A stretch of DNA of 64,000 nucleotides, from assembly GCA_947346365.1 (NCBI GenBank), contig CANAAV010000011.1:1-64000 (forward strand), read 5' to 3'. Origin of the DNA: an uncultured Flavonifractor sp. GTDB taxonomy: Bacteria > Bacillota > Clostridia > Oscillospirales > Oscillospiraceae. Below are positions 42,182 to 50,995 of this stretch, piece by piece; the stretch's first letter is position 1, and each line of letters opens with the position of its first letter. A program made the translations under genes and the position numbers. Under the pieces are notes generated by a model. The model was not told where the DNA came from and did no database searches. It was given only the letters and a program-made list of their open reading frames with translations.

Positions 42182-43696
42182 ATGGCTGATCTTGGAAATG
42201 TTGTCTGCGCCGGTGCTCCTATTGTCCTGTTTACATACCTGCTGGCGGGCGCAAAGCTTCCCGCAGCCAAAGCGGCCGCCTGGGGTTTAGCTGCCGCTTT
42301 GGCTGCCGCTGTGCTGTGTTTTTCCGGCCGGCCTGCGCTTTTGGGCTGGAGTGCGGTAAAAGGCGCATGGAACGCCCTCGCCATTTTTGCCGTCATCCTC
42401 CCCGCTCTTTTTATTTATGAGCTTCTGGTAAAGGTGGATATGTTCGAACAAATCCGCCGCAAAGTAGAGGCGGCCATTCACAGCCAGCTGCTGCGCGTGT
42501 TGTTTATTGGCTGGGCATTCTCCAGCTTTTTGCAAAGCATTACGGGATTTGGAGTCCCGGTTGCGGTCACCGCCCCCATCTTAATCGGTCTGGGCGTCGC
42601 CCCCGTCCGTGCGGTCCTGATCTGTATTCTCGGACACGCCTGGGGCGGGACCTTCGGCACCTTGGCCCTGGCCTGGGACAGCCTGTTTCTTCAGGTCCCG
42701 GAGGCTGCTGGGTCTGAGAAGCTGCTGCTGTGCACCTGTGTGCTGCTGTGGGTCTATAATTTCGTCTGCGGCGTGCTGGTCTGCCTTCTGTACCGCGGAA
42801 AGGCGCCGCATACGCGCGATTTGGGAATTGCCGCGTTTTTGTCGGCCCTTCAGGGCGGCGGACAGCTGGTCTTTACGCACCTCAATCCCGCCACTGCCTG
42901 CTTTATGGCCTCCGTCCTCTCCATGGGCGGCATTTTCCTGCTGGACCACCTCGGCCGCACAGCCGGAGAAAAAAGGCAGCCAGAGCGCAGCAGACCCCTA
43001 TTGCACGCCATCTTCCCCTTCCTTACCCTCACCGTTCTGGTCGTGGTGTGTCTTTTTGTCACCCCGGTCTATCAATTTTTGAGCAGATGCCAGGTGGCGC
43101 TGCCTATTCCGGACGGAACCGGCGGCTGGGACCTTTACTCCCCCATCAGCGTTTTTACCCATTCCGGCACGCTCCTACTGGTGTCCAGCCTGATTTCCAT
43201 ACTCTTTTACCGCCGAAAAGGCTATTTGAAACAGGGAGAGCTCCGTCCCGTCATACAGGACACCCTGAAAAAAGCCTCAAACGCAATCCTGCCGGTGCTG
43301 CTGCTGCTCATCATGTCAAAAATCATGGATGGAACCGGACAAATCCTCGTTCTGGCAAACGCAGTCGCGGGACTTTTGGCCCCCATCTATCCGGCCGCCG
43401 CGCCTTTGATCGGCGTGCTTGGTGCCTTTGTCAGCAGCAGCAATATGTCCTCGAATATCCTCTTTGCCCGCTTTCAGTACCAGGCCGCGCAGGTTATCGG
43501 AGCGGACCCCGCCGCCATCCTCGCCGCGCAGACCGCCGGCGGCTCTGTAGGGAATCTGGTCGCCGCCAGCAATATCGTGCTGGGACTGTCTACCGCCGGC
43601 GCCCCTGAAAAAGAGGGCGAAGTGCTGCGCTTCATGCTGTTTGTGGCACTGGGGTGCGGTCTTCTGCTCGGCCTATTGACATTTTGGCTTTCTTAG
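42182..43696 (+). CDS. L-lactate permease family transporter (LctP/LldP)
   Basis: 504 residues with about twelve to fourteen membrane segments. SFLQSITGFGVPVAVTAPILIGLG (about 118-140) is the diagnostic LctP block, with AWGGTFGTLALAWDSLF and GAFVSSSNMSSNILFARFQ also family-typical. Members carry lactate, glycolate or related 2-hydroxy acids with protons. Here it is regulated with an amidohydrolase by a shared promoter design, so the substrate may be a different carboxylate. A GGAGTGA ribosome site precedes the ATG. Confidence 0.85.
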   Translation: MADLGNVVCAGAPIVLFTYLLAGAKLPAAKAAAWGLAAALAAAVLCFSGRPALLGWSAVKGAWNALAIFAVILPALFIYELLVKVDMFEQIRRKVEAAIHSQLLRVLFIGWAFSSFLQSITGFGVPVAVTAPILIGLGVAPVRAVLICILGHAWGGTFGTLALAWDSLFLQVPEAAGSEKLLLCTCVLLWVYNFVCGVLVCLLYRGKAPHTRDLGIAAFLSALQGGGQLVFTHLNPATACFMASVLSMGGIFLLDHLGRTAGEKRQPERSRPLLHAIFPFLTLTVLVVVCLFVTPVYQFLSRCQVALPIPDGTGGWDLYSPISVFTHSGTLLLVSSLISILFYRRKGYLKQGELRPVIQDTLKKASNAILPVLLLLIMSKIMDGTGQILVLANAVAGLLAPIYPAAAPLIGVLGAFVSSSNMSSNILFARFQYQAAQVIGADPAAILAAQTAGGSVGNLVAASNIVLGLSTAGAPEKEGEVLRFMLFVALGCGLLLGLLTFWLS

Positions 43697-43707
43697 CGGC
43701 ACGGCAA

Positions 43708-43715
43708 TTTCGAAA
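43708..43715. promoter_or_regulatory. Upstream TTTCGAAA site
   Basis: A third copy of the TTTCGAAA palindrome, 27 bases before the -35 of the amidohydrolase promoter. It may be a second regulator-binding site; the regulator is inferred to be the Lrp-family protein at 41550. Confidence 0.5.
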
Positions 43716-43742
43716 ATAAATTCTATGATTTCTAAAATAATG

Positions 43743-43793
43743 TTGACATTCTATTTTTAATGGTGTATCCTACTTATAGATTACTTTTCGAAA
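43743..43793 (+). promoter_or_regulatory. Promoter and candidate operator of the amidohydrolase gene
   Basis: TTGACA (43743-43748), a 17-base spacer, TATCCT (43766-43771), 14 bases, then TTTCGAAA (43786-43793). The spacing equals that of the permease promoter at 42105. Confidence 0.8.
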
Positions 43794-43829
43794 GGTATGA
43801 CCAAATAAATCGAAAGTTGAGGTGAGAGT

Positions 43830-45449
43830 GTGACACAGCTTTTCTACCATGGACGCATACACACAATGGATGGGGAACAGGTGGTCTCTGCTTTTTTAGT
43901 AGAGAATGGTATTATCAGCGCTATCGGAGACTATGAGCAGCTTAAGTGTGAACACCCCGGCTGTGCCTGTGTGGACTTAGAGGGAAAATGCGTGGTCCCC
44001 GGCTTTCACGACAGCCACCAGCATTTTTTGTGCTATGCCATTGACAAGGAAAAAATCGACTTCTTCCACGCCCGCAGCCTAGAGGACATGGCCCAGCTGA
44101 CCCAGGCGTACATTGAAAAACACCAGATTCCAAAGGGACAGTGGATTCAAGGCGGCGGCTGGAATGAAAACAATTTCACTCGCCGGCAGCTCCCCACACG
44201 GGAGGATTTGGACCGCTTCTGCCCCGACCACCCCGCAATCTTTACCCGCGCCTGCTGCAGCGTAGCGGTGGCCAATACTCTCGCTCTGAAAACCGCCGGT
44301 GTGTTTCAAAACCCGCCTGTGATGGAAGACGGGCGGATTGTGCTGGACGCCAACGGAATCCCCACCGGAATGCTGGAGGAGCGGGCCAGGTTTCTGCTCT
44401 ATGACGTCATCCCCAATGTCAGCCGGGAGCACCTCAAGGAGCTGATCCTTACCTATCAGGAGGATCTTTTAAAATGCGGCCTGACCACTGTGCAAACCGA
44501 TGACTTTAAGCTCTGGGACGCCTCCATCGACGACATTTTGGACGCATACCGGGAGCTGGACCGGGAGGGACGGCTGAAGGTGCGCTTTCACCAGCAGCTC
44601 CGCCTCATCAACCACCCCCAGTTGGACCATTTCCTTGCACAGGGCCTGAAAACCGGGAACGGAACAGATTTCTTCAAAATCGGCGCTTATAAGCTGCTGC
44701 CCGACGGCTCTCTGGGTGGTAAAACCGCCGCTCTGCGGGAACCCTACGAGGGCGAACCGGAAAACCGCGGAATTTTAACTTACCATACGCCGGAGCTGTA
44801 CAGCCTGCTGGAAAAGGCGCACACCCATGGCCTCCAGTTGGCAATGCACGCCATTGGCGACCGGACCATGGACCAGGTACTGGACTGCTACGAGCGCCTG
44901 CTGCAGGAGCACCCCGCCGCGGACCCCCGCCTGCGCATCATCCACTGCCAGATCACCACCCAGGACATCCTGGAGCGCTTTGCCCGGCTGGGCGTTCTGG
45001 CGGATATCCAGCCCATGTTTATCCGGGCGGATATGGAGATTGCACAGGACCTGCTGGGACCGGAGCGCACCCGCTGGTCGTACAACTGGAGGACCATGCA
45101 CCAGATGGGGCTGCATGTCTCCGGCAGCTCCGACGCTCCGGTGGAGTCTTTCGATCCTCTCACCGCCATCTACTGCGCCGTCACCTCTCAGAACCTTTCG
45201 GGACAGCCCGCCGGGGGGTGGATGCCTCAGCAGCGGCTCACCATGCAGCAGGCCGTGGCGCTCTATACCACCGGCTCGGCCTACACCTGCTTTGAGGAGG
45301 CATACAAAGGCAAGCTGGCCCCGGGGTATCTGGCGGACTTTTTGGTGCTCTCAGAGGATCTGTTTACGCTCCCCGAGGAGCGGCTCCTGGAGGTAAAGGT
45401 AGATCGCACCTACGTGGGCGGGGTTCTGGCCTTCCAACGCCGGACCTAG
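43830..45449 (+). CDS. YtcJ-like amidohydrolase (Amidohydro_3)
   Basis: 539 residues from a GTG start after TTGAGGTGAG. CVVPGFHDSHQHFL carries the first metal His pair, AMHAIGDRTMDQVLDCYERLL another His/Asp site, IIHCQITTQDILERF a third, and GSSDAPVESFDPL the Asp; the residues match Amidohydro_3/YtcJ. These enzymes hydrolyse amide or ring bonds, but few have known substrates. It follows the LctP-like permease and shares its promoter pattern, so the two may take up and split the same compound. No signal peptide is present. Confidence 0.85.
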   Translation: MTQLFYHGRIHTMDGEQVVSAFLVENGIISAIGDYEQLKCEHPGCACVDLEGKCVVPGFHDSHQHFLCYAIDKEKIDFFHARSLEDMAQLTQAYIEKHQIPKGQWIQGGGWNENNFTRRQLPTREDLDRFCPDHPAIFTRACCSVAVANTLALKTAGVFQNPPVMEDGRIVLDANGIPTGMLEERARFLLYDVIPNVSREHLKELILTYQEDLLKCGLTTVQTDDFKLWDASIDDILDAYRELDREGRLKVRFHQQLRLINHPQLDHFLAQGLKTGNGTDFFKIGAYKLLPDGSLGGKTAALREPYEGEPENRGILTYHTPELYSLLEKAHTHGLQLAMHAIGDRTMDQVLDCYERLLQEHPAADPRLRIIHCQITTQDILERFARLGVLADIQPMFIRADMEIAQDLLGPERTRWSYNWRTMHQMGLHVSGSSDAPVESFDPLTAIYCAVTSQNLSGQPAGGWMPQQRLTMQQAVALYTTGSAYTCFEEAYKGKLAPGYLADFLVLSEDLFTLPEERLLEVKVDRTYVGGVLAFQRRT

Positions 45450-45504
45450 CCCCGATATCCACAGGGCTCACCGAGAAAACAATGGAAAAAGGGAGGAAAG
45501 AACC

Positions 45505-47130
45505 ATGAAAAAACAGATTCCCAGGCTGCTTTCGGCCGCGCTGCTGGTTTTGGCGGTCTGTACCGCCGTCTGTTTCGCGGCAGGGGGCGAGGCGCTCCCC
45601 GTCAGCTATGGAATTTTAAGTGTAATCCCGCCGATCCTGACCATCGTCCTGGCTTTCCTTACGAAGCAGACCATCATTTCCATGTTCGCGGGCATCTGGC
45701 TGGGCGCCACGATCATCGCCGGCTGGAACCCTGTTGACGGACTGCTGCACAGCTTCACCGACTTTATCATTCCCCAGATCGCCAACGGCTGGAACGCCGG
45801 TATGCTGGTCATCATGGTGCTCATCGGCGGGTTTATGTTCATGCTCTCCGCCTGCGGCGGCACGGAAGCCTTTGGACAGTGGGCCAACAAGGTTGCAAAC
45901 AGCCGCAAAAAGGGACAGCTGATGGCCTGGATCGCCCCCTTCGTCTTTATCTTTAACCAGGGCTGTCTGCTGGTGGGGGTCATTATGCGCCCCGTCACCG
46001 ACAAGATGCACATCTCCCGCGTCAAGCTGGCCTACATCACCGATGCAATGGGCGCGCCTTTGGTGTCCATGTCTCCCATCAGTGACAACGGCGTCTACCT
46101 GGTCGGCCTGATTACCGCCCAGATTGCCGCTTTGGGTCTGGGCGCCAACGCCTACAACCTGTATTTCGGCATGTTCCCCTTCAACCTGTACGGTGTGTTC
46201 TCTGTGGTAACCGTGCTGCTGGTGATCGTGCTGGGGCTGGACGTAGGCCCCATGTACAAAGCGGAAAAGCTGGCTGCGGATACCGGCAAAACCTATGCCG
46301 ACACCGACCACCTGATCGCAGAGCCCCCCGACAACGTCATGCCCGAGACCTACCACCTGACCATGAAAAATTTCCTGATCCCTATGGGTACACTGATTGT
46401 CACCATCTTTGCCTGCGTCTTCTACACAGGTCGCATCTGGGAAAACGGCTTTATCGGGTGTTTCGGCAACGCCAATATCCAGTTGTCTATCGCCATGTGC
46501 TTCCTGATGGGATCGGTTGCCGCCGGAATCGTCTGTGTGACCACCGGAATCATGAAAATCAGCGAGGTTTTTGAGAAGTGGACCCAGGGCGGCTCCTCTA
46601 TGGTCCAGGTTATGATTATTCTAGTGCTGGCCTGGAGTTTGAGCTCTGTGACCTCTACCATGGAGATCGGCCCCTACCTGACCGAGCTGGTCCGCGGCAG
46701 CATCGCCCCCGCGCTGATCCCTGCGATTATGTTCCTGCTGGGCGTGGCCATCTCCTTCGCCACCGGCAGCTCCTGGGGCGTCTGGGCCCTGGGTCTGCCC
46801 ATCGTGATGCCCATGGCGGTAGAGCTCGGGCTGTCCATCCCCCTGGCCATCGGCGCGGTAGTCAGCGGAGGACTGTTCGGCGACCACTGCTCCCCGATTT
46901 CCGACACCACTATTCAATCCTCTACCAGCGCCTGCTGCGACCACTTGCAGCATGTGAAAACTCAGCTGCCCTACGCCCTCACCGTGGGTATCTCCAGCCT
47001 GGTCGGTTTCCTGGCCGCCGGCTTTGTGCACCCCTATGCGGGTCTGCCTGTCACGCTGGCGTGCATCGTGGCAGTCCTTTTCGTCATGAAGCGGAAAAGT
47101 ACGCTCACTCCCATCGCCCCGGCAAACTAA
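45505..47130 (+). CDS. nhaC: NhaC-family Na+/H+ antiporter
   Basis: 541 residues after GGGAGGAAAG. The first helix can act as an uncleaved signal (ALLVLAVCTAVCFAA). Around twelve further segments include FTKQTIISMFAGIWLGA-like and ISDNGVYLVGLITAQ; the late blocks ATGSSWGVWALGLPIVMPM and GGLFGDHCSPISDTTIQSS are NhaC signatures. Members exchange Na+ for H+, or Na+/lactate and malate pairs (MleN). Its place after an organic-acid permease and amidohydrolase hints at a carboxylate exchange role. A terminator hairpin follows at 47201. Confidence 0.85.
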   Translation: MKKQIPRLLSAALLVLAVCTAVCFAAGGEALPVSYGILSVIPPILTIVLAFLTKQTIISMFAGIWLGATIIAGWNPVDGLLHSFTDFIIPQIANGWNAGMLVIMVLIGGFMFMLSACGGTEAFGQWANKVANSRKKGQLMAWIAPFVFIFNQGCLLVGVIMRPVTDKMHISRVKLAYITDAMGAPLVSMSPISDNGVYLVGLITAQIAALGLGANAYNLYFGMFPFNLYGVFSVVTVLLVIVLGLDVGPMYKAEKLAADTGKTYADTDHLIAEPPDNVMPETYHLTMKNFLIPMGTLIVTIFACVFYTGRIWENGFIGCFGNANIQLSIAMCFLMGSVAAGIVCVTTGIMKISEVFEKWTQGGSSMVQVMIILVLAWSLSSVTSTMEIGPYLTELVRGSIAPALIPAIMFLLGVAISFATGSSWGVWALGLPIVMPMAVELGLSIPLAIGAVVSGGLFGDHCSPISDTTIQSSTSACCDHLQHVKTQLPYALTVGISSLVGFLAAGFVHPYAGLPVTLACIVAVLFVMKRKSTLTPIAPAN

Positions 47131-47200
47131 TCCCTCCCTGCTCCCCATCCGGCACACACAACGGGGCGCTTCCGCAGCGCCTCCCGCCCCGGGAAGGCGT

Positions 47201-47486
47201 TTGCAAAAAACGGAGGACAGCGCTGATGCTGTCCTCCGTTTTTTGCAACTGTCGAAAAAGCGGCTTCGCCGCTTTTTCGAGTCAATCGCGGCCTGTGGTG
47301 CGCACCGATTGCCCGTTTACAGCGGACAATCGGTGCGCTGACAGACCGAGAAGTGTTTTCTCCGACGCACATGTCGCCGGAGAAAACAAAACTTTACTTG
47401 ATTCGCGCCCGGCGGCGCGAACTCTGCGAGACTTTTTGACAACCTGAAAAAACGGAGGACAGCGCTGACGCTGTCCTCCGTTTTTT
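47201..47486. repeat. Six-hairpin intergenic array bounded by duplicated terminators
   Basis: No gene lies in 47131-47574. Hairpins in order: 47201-47248 (21-bp stem, arms contain AAAAAACGGAGGACAGC); 47252-47280 (TCGAAAAAGCGGC); 47300-47338 (GCGCACCGATTG); 47355-47387 (GTTTTCTCCG); 47402-47421 (TTCGCGCC); 47447-47486, whose arms repeat the first terminator exactly. The first terminates nhaC. The last has T6 and would stop transcription entering from the array. Parts recur at 41430-41525, 50233-50302 and 59001-59072. Confidence 0.8.
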
Positions 47487-47574
47487 CTTTATAGCGGCCC
47501 GCCTTCCTCAATTCCCAGCTTGAAAGGCGGGGCCCTTTATGGTAAACTATTCCCATAAAAGTGAGGTGAGCCTT

Positions 47575-48348
47575 ATGCAATCCCATGAACTGCAATTTCA
47601 CATCAAATGCAAGGCGGGGGACGTGGGGCGGTACTGTTTCCTGCCCGGCGACCCAGGGCGCAGTGAGAAAATCGCGTCCTACTTCGACCATCCGGTTAAG
47701 ATCCAGTCCAACCGGGAGTACACCACCTACACCGGCACCCTGCTGGGGGAAACGGTCAGCGTCTGCTCTACCGGCATCGGCGGTCCCTCTGCGGTCATTG
47801 CCATGGAGGAGCTGCACGCCATCGGGGCGGACACCTTCATCCGGGTGGGCACCTGCGGCGGAATCGCCCTGCCGGTAAAAAGCGACGACGTGGTCATCGC
47901 CACTGCGGCCGTCCGCCATGAGGGCGCTTCCCGTGAATACGCCCCCATCGAGTTCCCCGCCGTGGCCGACTATGAGGTGCAGACCGCCCTGGTGGAGGCG
48001 GCCAAAGCCCTGGGTAAGCCCTGGCATGCGGGCGTCGTCCAGTGTAAGGACTCCTTCTACGGACAGCACGATCCCAAGCGCATGCCCGTATCCTACGAGC
48101 TGCTGGCCAAGTGGGAGGCATGGAAACGTCTGGGCGTGCTGGCTTCTGAGATGGAATCGGCGGCTCTGTTCTGCTGCGCCGCCGCCCTGGGCGTGCGGTG
48201 CGGCTCCTGCTTCCACGTCATATGGAACCAGGAGCGGGAGTCCGCCGGACTGGACCAGCAGGAGAGCCACGACCTGACCGCCGCTCTGGACGTGGGAATT
48301 GAGGCGGTCAAGCGTCTGATTCTGGCCGACCGGGAAACGGCGGAATAG
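47575..48348 (+). CDS. udp: Uridine phosphorylase-like nucleoside phosphorylase
   Basis: 257 residues. The start at 47575 follows GTGAGGTGAG; the longer frame from 47539 has no ribosome site. [18 protein letters not shown] gives the phosphate-binding GDPGR, then [31 protein letters not shown], and the ribose-binding [22 protein letters not shown] is also typical. It cleaves uridine with phosphate to uracil and ribose-1-phosphate. The gene stands alone after the hairpin array. Confidence 0.9.
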   Translation: MQSHELQFHIKCKAGDVGRYCFLPGDPGRSEKIASYFDHPVKIQSNREYTTYTGTLLGETVSVCSTGIGGPSAVIAMEELHAIGADTFIRVGTCGGIALPVKSDDVVIATAAVRHEGASREYAPIEFPAVADYEVQTALVEAAKALGKPWHAGVVQCKDSFYGQHDPKRMPVSYELLAKWEAWKRLGVLASEMESAALFCCAAALGVRCGSCFHVIWNQERESAGLDQQESHDLTAALDVGIEAVKRLILADRETAE

Positions 48349-48438
48349 CGTCATACGCCGGTATATCCACAAAAATCGTCCTGCGTGAGCGGCCCTGCCG
48401 CGCCAATCCGGCTTTCCCCGATGCTGCGTACAGGTTCT

Positions 48439-49527
48439 TTACCGGAGGGTCAGATCTCCCTCTTTTATCCAGCCCGCTTTCCGGCAGGCCATCCCAATCC
48501 CCCAGCACAGCGCTGCGGGGAGCACAAAGCAGATCAGCAGCAGCCCCGCCCAGTCGAAGGCGGTAATCGCACTCTTGGCCCCGGTGGCCACATCGTTCAC
48601 CCAGCCGGACCACACCCCGATCTGCCCCACCAGGCCGCAGGTACCCATGCCGGAGGCCACGCCGCCGGAGGGGTCGTTCATCTCCAAGTGAAACAGGCAC
48701 GTGGCCAGCGGTCCGGTGATGGCGGAGGTCAGGATGGGTGGAATCCAGATTCGGGGGTTTTTCACAATATTGCCCATCTGAAGCATGGAGGTGCCGATAC
48801 CCTGGCTGACCAGCCCGCCCCAGCTGTTTTCCCGAAAAGACATGACCGCAAAACCCACCATATTGGCGCAGCAGCCCGCCACCGCAGCCCCGCCGGCCAG
48901 GCCGGTAAGCCCGATGGCGGCACAGATCGCGGCGGACGAGATGGGCAGGGTCAGCGCCATGCCAATGACCACCGAGACCAGAATGCCCATCCAGAAGGGC
49001 TGAAGCACCGTAGCCCAGCGGACAAAATCTCCCACCGCGGCGGCGGCGGTGCCGATCGCCGGCGCCCACCAGGCCGACAGGCCCACGCCCACTAAAATTG
49101 TAACCAGCGGCGTAACCAAAATATCCACCCGCGTCTGCTTGGAAACCAGCTTACCCAGTTCAGCGGCAATGATCGCGATAAAGAGCACCGCCAGCGGCCC
49201 CCCGGCCCCCTTGCCCCCGTCCAGCGTGACGCTGCCCAGGGCGTTGGCCGACCAGCCCACTGTTATCAGGGAAAACAGCACCAGAGGCGGCGCCTGGAGC
49301 GCATAGCCGATGGCCACGGCCATGGCCGGGCCGCACATGGAGGAGGCATAGCTCCCCGCCGTCACCAGCGCGTCCAGGCCCAGCTGCTTGCCCAGGGTGT
49401 CCAGAATCGTACCGATCAGCAGGGAGGCGAACAATCCCTGGGCCATGGCCCCCAACGCGTCAATTCCGTAGCGTTTGGCTGAAATTTCCACATTTTTCCG
49501 CTTGAGAAACTCTTGAAATACTCCCAT
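48439..49527 (-). CDS. PfoR/PTS EIIC-like membrane protein
   Basis: 362 residues with about nine to ten membrane segments. The beginning GVFQEFLKRKNVEISAKRYGIDALGAMAQGLFASLLIGTI and the block SWGGLVSQGIGTSMLQMGNIVKNPRIWIPPILTSAITGP match the PTS_EIIC_2/PfoR family. The group resembles PTS sugar EIIC subunits but is often found without EIIA or EIIB, as here. Despite the name PfoR, direct DNA binding is not evident. A perfect 40-bp palindrome overlaps its -10 element, pointing to tight control by an unknown regulator. Confidence 0.8.
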   Translation of the reverse strand: MGVFQEFLKRKNVEISAKRYGIDALGAMAQGLFASLLIGTILDTLGKQLGLDALVTAGSYASSMCGPAMAVAIGYALQAPPLVLFSLITVGWSANALGSVTLDGGKGAGGPLAVLFIAIIAAELGKLVSKQTRVDILVTPLVTILVGVGLSAWWAPAIGTAAAAVGDFVRWATVLQPFWMGILVSVVIGMALTLPISSAAICAAIGLTGLAGGAAVAGCCANMVGFAVMSFRENSWGGLVSQGIGTSMLQMGNIVKNPRIWIPPILTSAITGPLATCLFHLEMNDPSGGVASGMGTCGLVGQIGVWSGWVNDVATGAKSAITAFDWAGLLLICFVLPAALCWGIGMACRKAGWIKEGDLTLR

Positions 49528-49554
49528 ATGTCATCTTCATCCCCTATTCAGCAC

Positions 49555-49594
49555 ATAAGGCATTACAGGTGTCATGACACCTGTAATGCCTTAT
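49555..49594. promoter_or_regulatory. 40-bp perfect palindrome overlapping a -10 element
   Basis: ATAAGGCATTACAGGTGTCA (49555-49574) is followed at once by its exact reverse complement (49575-49594). On minus it begins within TATAAT (49593-49598) and covers the probable start site to about +31. It is either a repressor operator or a transcribed hairpin. The core is ACAGGTGTCATGACACCTGT. Confidence 0.85.
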
Positions 49595-49620
49595 TATAGC
49601 CGCCAATCGAAAAATGTCAA
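49593..49620 (-). promoter_or_regulatory. Promoter of the PfoR/EIIC-like gene
   Basis: Minus-strand TTGACA (49615-49620), a 16-base spacer and TATAAT (49593-49598). The last two bases of the -10 lie in the palindrome. Confidence 0.8.
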
Positions 49621-49641
49621 TCTTTTTTTGGAGGTTGCGCC

Positions 49642-50214
49642 ATGCACGCCTACGTGTTCCGCTCCCCCCGGCTGGGCTTTCTTGCGGCCAATCCCGCCCT
49701 GGCCCGGCCCGCCGCCGCCTTTTACCGGAGAAACCAGAGCGCTTTCGCCCCCTTTGATCCCATTCAGCCGGAGGAATTTTTCACCCCTGAGGGGCAGCGG
49801 GAGCGGCTGGCCCGAGACCTGGAGCAGGCCGCGGCCGGTCGCTGCTTCCGCTTTTTGCTCGTCCAGCCCCGGCACCCCGGCAAAATCATCGGGCTGGCGG
49901 GCCTAAATGAAATTGTCCGCGGCGCGTTCCAGTCCTGCTTTCTGTCCTATAAAATCGACCGCACCCTTTGGAAGCAGGGTCTGGGCACAGAGGCTGTCTC
50001 CTATACCGCCCAGTGGGCTTTCCGGGTACTGGGACTTCACCGGGTGGAAGCCAACATCATGCCCCGCAACCTCCCCTCTCTCCGGGCGGCGGAAAAGGCC
50101 GGTTTTTCCCGCGAGGGCGTCTCCCCCCACTATCTGCGCATCAACGGCGTGTGGGAGGACCATGTGCACATGGTCCTTCTCCAAGAGGACTCCCGCAAAA
50201 CAGGCGTGCTGTGA
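49642..50214 (+). CDS. GNAT acetyltransferase, RimJ/RimL-like
   Basis: 190 residues after GGAGG. GLGTEAVSYTAQWAFRVLGLHRVEANIMPRNLPSLRAAEKAGFSREG is the RimL/SpeG-type acetyl-CoA and substrate region (about 113-157), and the C-terminus HYLRINGVWEDHVHMVLL is typical. Members acetylate ribosomal protein N-termini, polyamines or small amines. No partner gene is close. The acceptor is unknown. Confidence 0.85.
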   Translation: MHAYVFRSPRLGFLAANPALARPAAAFYRRNQSAFAPFDPIQPEEFFTPEGQRERLARDLEQAAAGRCFRFLLVQPRHPGKIIGLAGLNEIVRGAFQSCFLSYKIDRTLWKQGLGTEAVSYTAQWAFRVLGLHRVEANIMPRNLPSLRAAEKAGFSREGVSPHYLRINGVWEDHVHMVLLQEDSRKTGVL

Positions 50215-50232
50215 CCTCAGCCACGGCACGCC

Positions 50233-50302
50233 TCAGGTTGTCAAACGTCTCGCAGGATTTGCGCCGCCGGGCGCAAATCCAGTAAAGTTCCATTTTCTCC
50301 GG
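50233..50302 (-). repeat. Palindromic repeat, copy B
   Basis: On minus this segment matches 47377-47447: CCGGAGAAAA, AACTTTACT, GCGCCCGGCGGCGC, CTGCGAGAC and TTTGACAACCTGA occur in the same order. It lies between convergent GNAT genes. Confidence 0.75.
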
Positions 50303-50321
50303 TGGACAGCTTCCACTGCGT

Positions 50322-50783
50322 TCATAGCTCCAGCTCCATCCGGATATCGGAGAGCTGAAACCATTTGTCGGAGTACTCCACGTACCGAAATCCAAAGGCC
50401 TCGTACAGGCGCAGGGCGTCTTTGAGTTTGTGGTTGGAGGTGACCACCAGTACCTTCTGCCCCAGCTCCCGAGCCGCCTGGATGGCCGCCTCCATCAGCG
50501 CGCGGCCCACTCCCTGGCGGCGGCATTCCTCCTTGACGCCGAACTTCAAGGCCTCACACTGGCCCTCCTCCTGAAGCTCCAGCATCACCATGCCTACAAT
50601 CTCCTCCCCTCGGCGGGCCAGCAGCACTCTGCCTCCGCCGGCTAAAAACCGCTCCGGCTCAGCCAGCATCTCCAAATCCACCGGCTCCAGAAGATCGTAT
50701 TCCAGCAGCCAGGGCAGGGAGATGTCCTCCAAGTCCTGCTTATAGCGCTCCTCATAGCCGATGATCTCGAGGGTCTTCTCCAT
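50322..50783 (-). CDS. GNAT-family N-acetyltransferase
   Basis: 153 residues. CEALKFGVKEECRRQGVGRALMEAAIQAARELGQKVLVVTSN supplies the acetyl-CoA loop (QGVGRA), and LRLYEAFGFRYVEYSDKWF the motif B. It is a single-domain cytoplasmic enzyme with no known acceptor. It has its own promoter at 50813-50841 and a GGAGGCC-type ribosome site. Confidence 0.85.
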   Translation of the reverse strand: MEKTLEIIGYEERYKQDLEDISLPWLLEYDLLEPVDLEMLAEPERFLAGGGRVLLARRGEEIVGMVMLELQEEGQCEALKFGVKEECRRQGVGRALMEAAIQAARELGQKVLVVTSNHKLKDALRLYEAFGFRYVEYSDKWFQLSDIRMELEL

Positions 50784-50812
50784 CCTATGCGGCCTCCTTT
50801 GGTAGTACTGCT

Positions 50813-50841
50813 ATCATACCATCCCCCCGCCCTCCCGTCAA
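50813..50841 (-). promoter_or_regulatory. Promoter of the GNAT gene at 50322
   Basis: Minus-strand TTGACG (50836-50841), a 17-base spacer and TATGAT (50813-50818). Confidence 0.65.
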
Positions 50842-50995
50842 CCGTTGTCTCGAAAAGACTCCCTGCAAGGAGCGCCTTCCACCAAAAATTTCGGTGATTT
50901 CACACCCACGGATGGAATGAAACGCAGCCGTGTGATACAATACAAATCATCCGTCCCGCCTCTGCGCGGGCAGGAAAAGAAGGGTATACCGGTCT

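Noticed and set aside
46578..47447. 289-codon plus frame over the nhaC end and hairpin array
   Set aside because: It overlaps nhaC in another frame and runs through terminators; no family resemblance.
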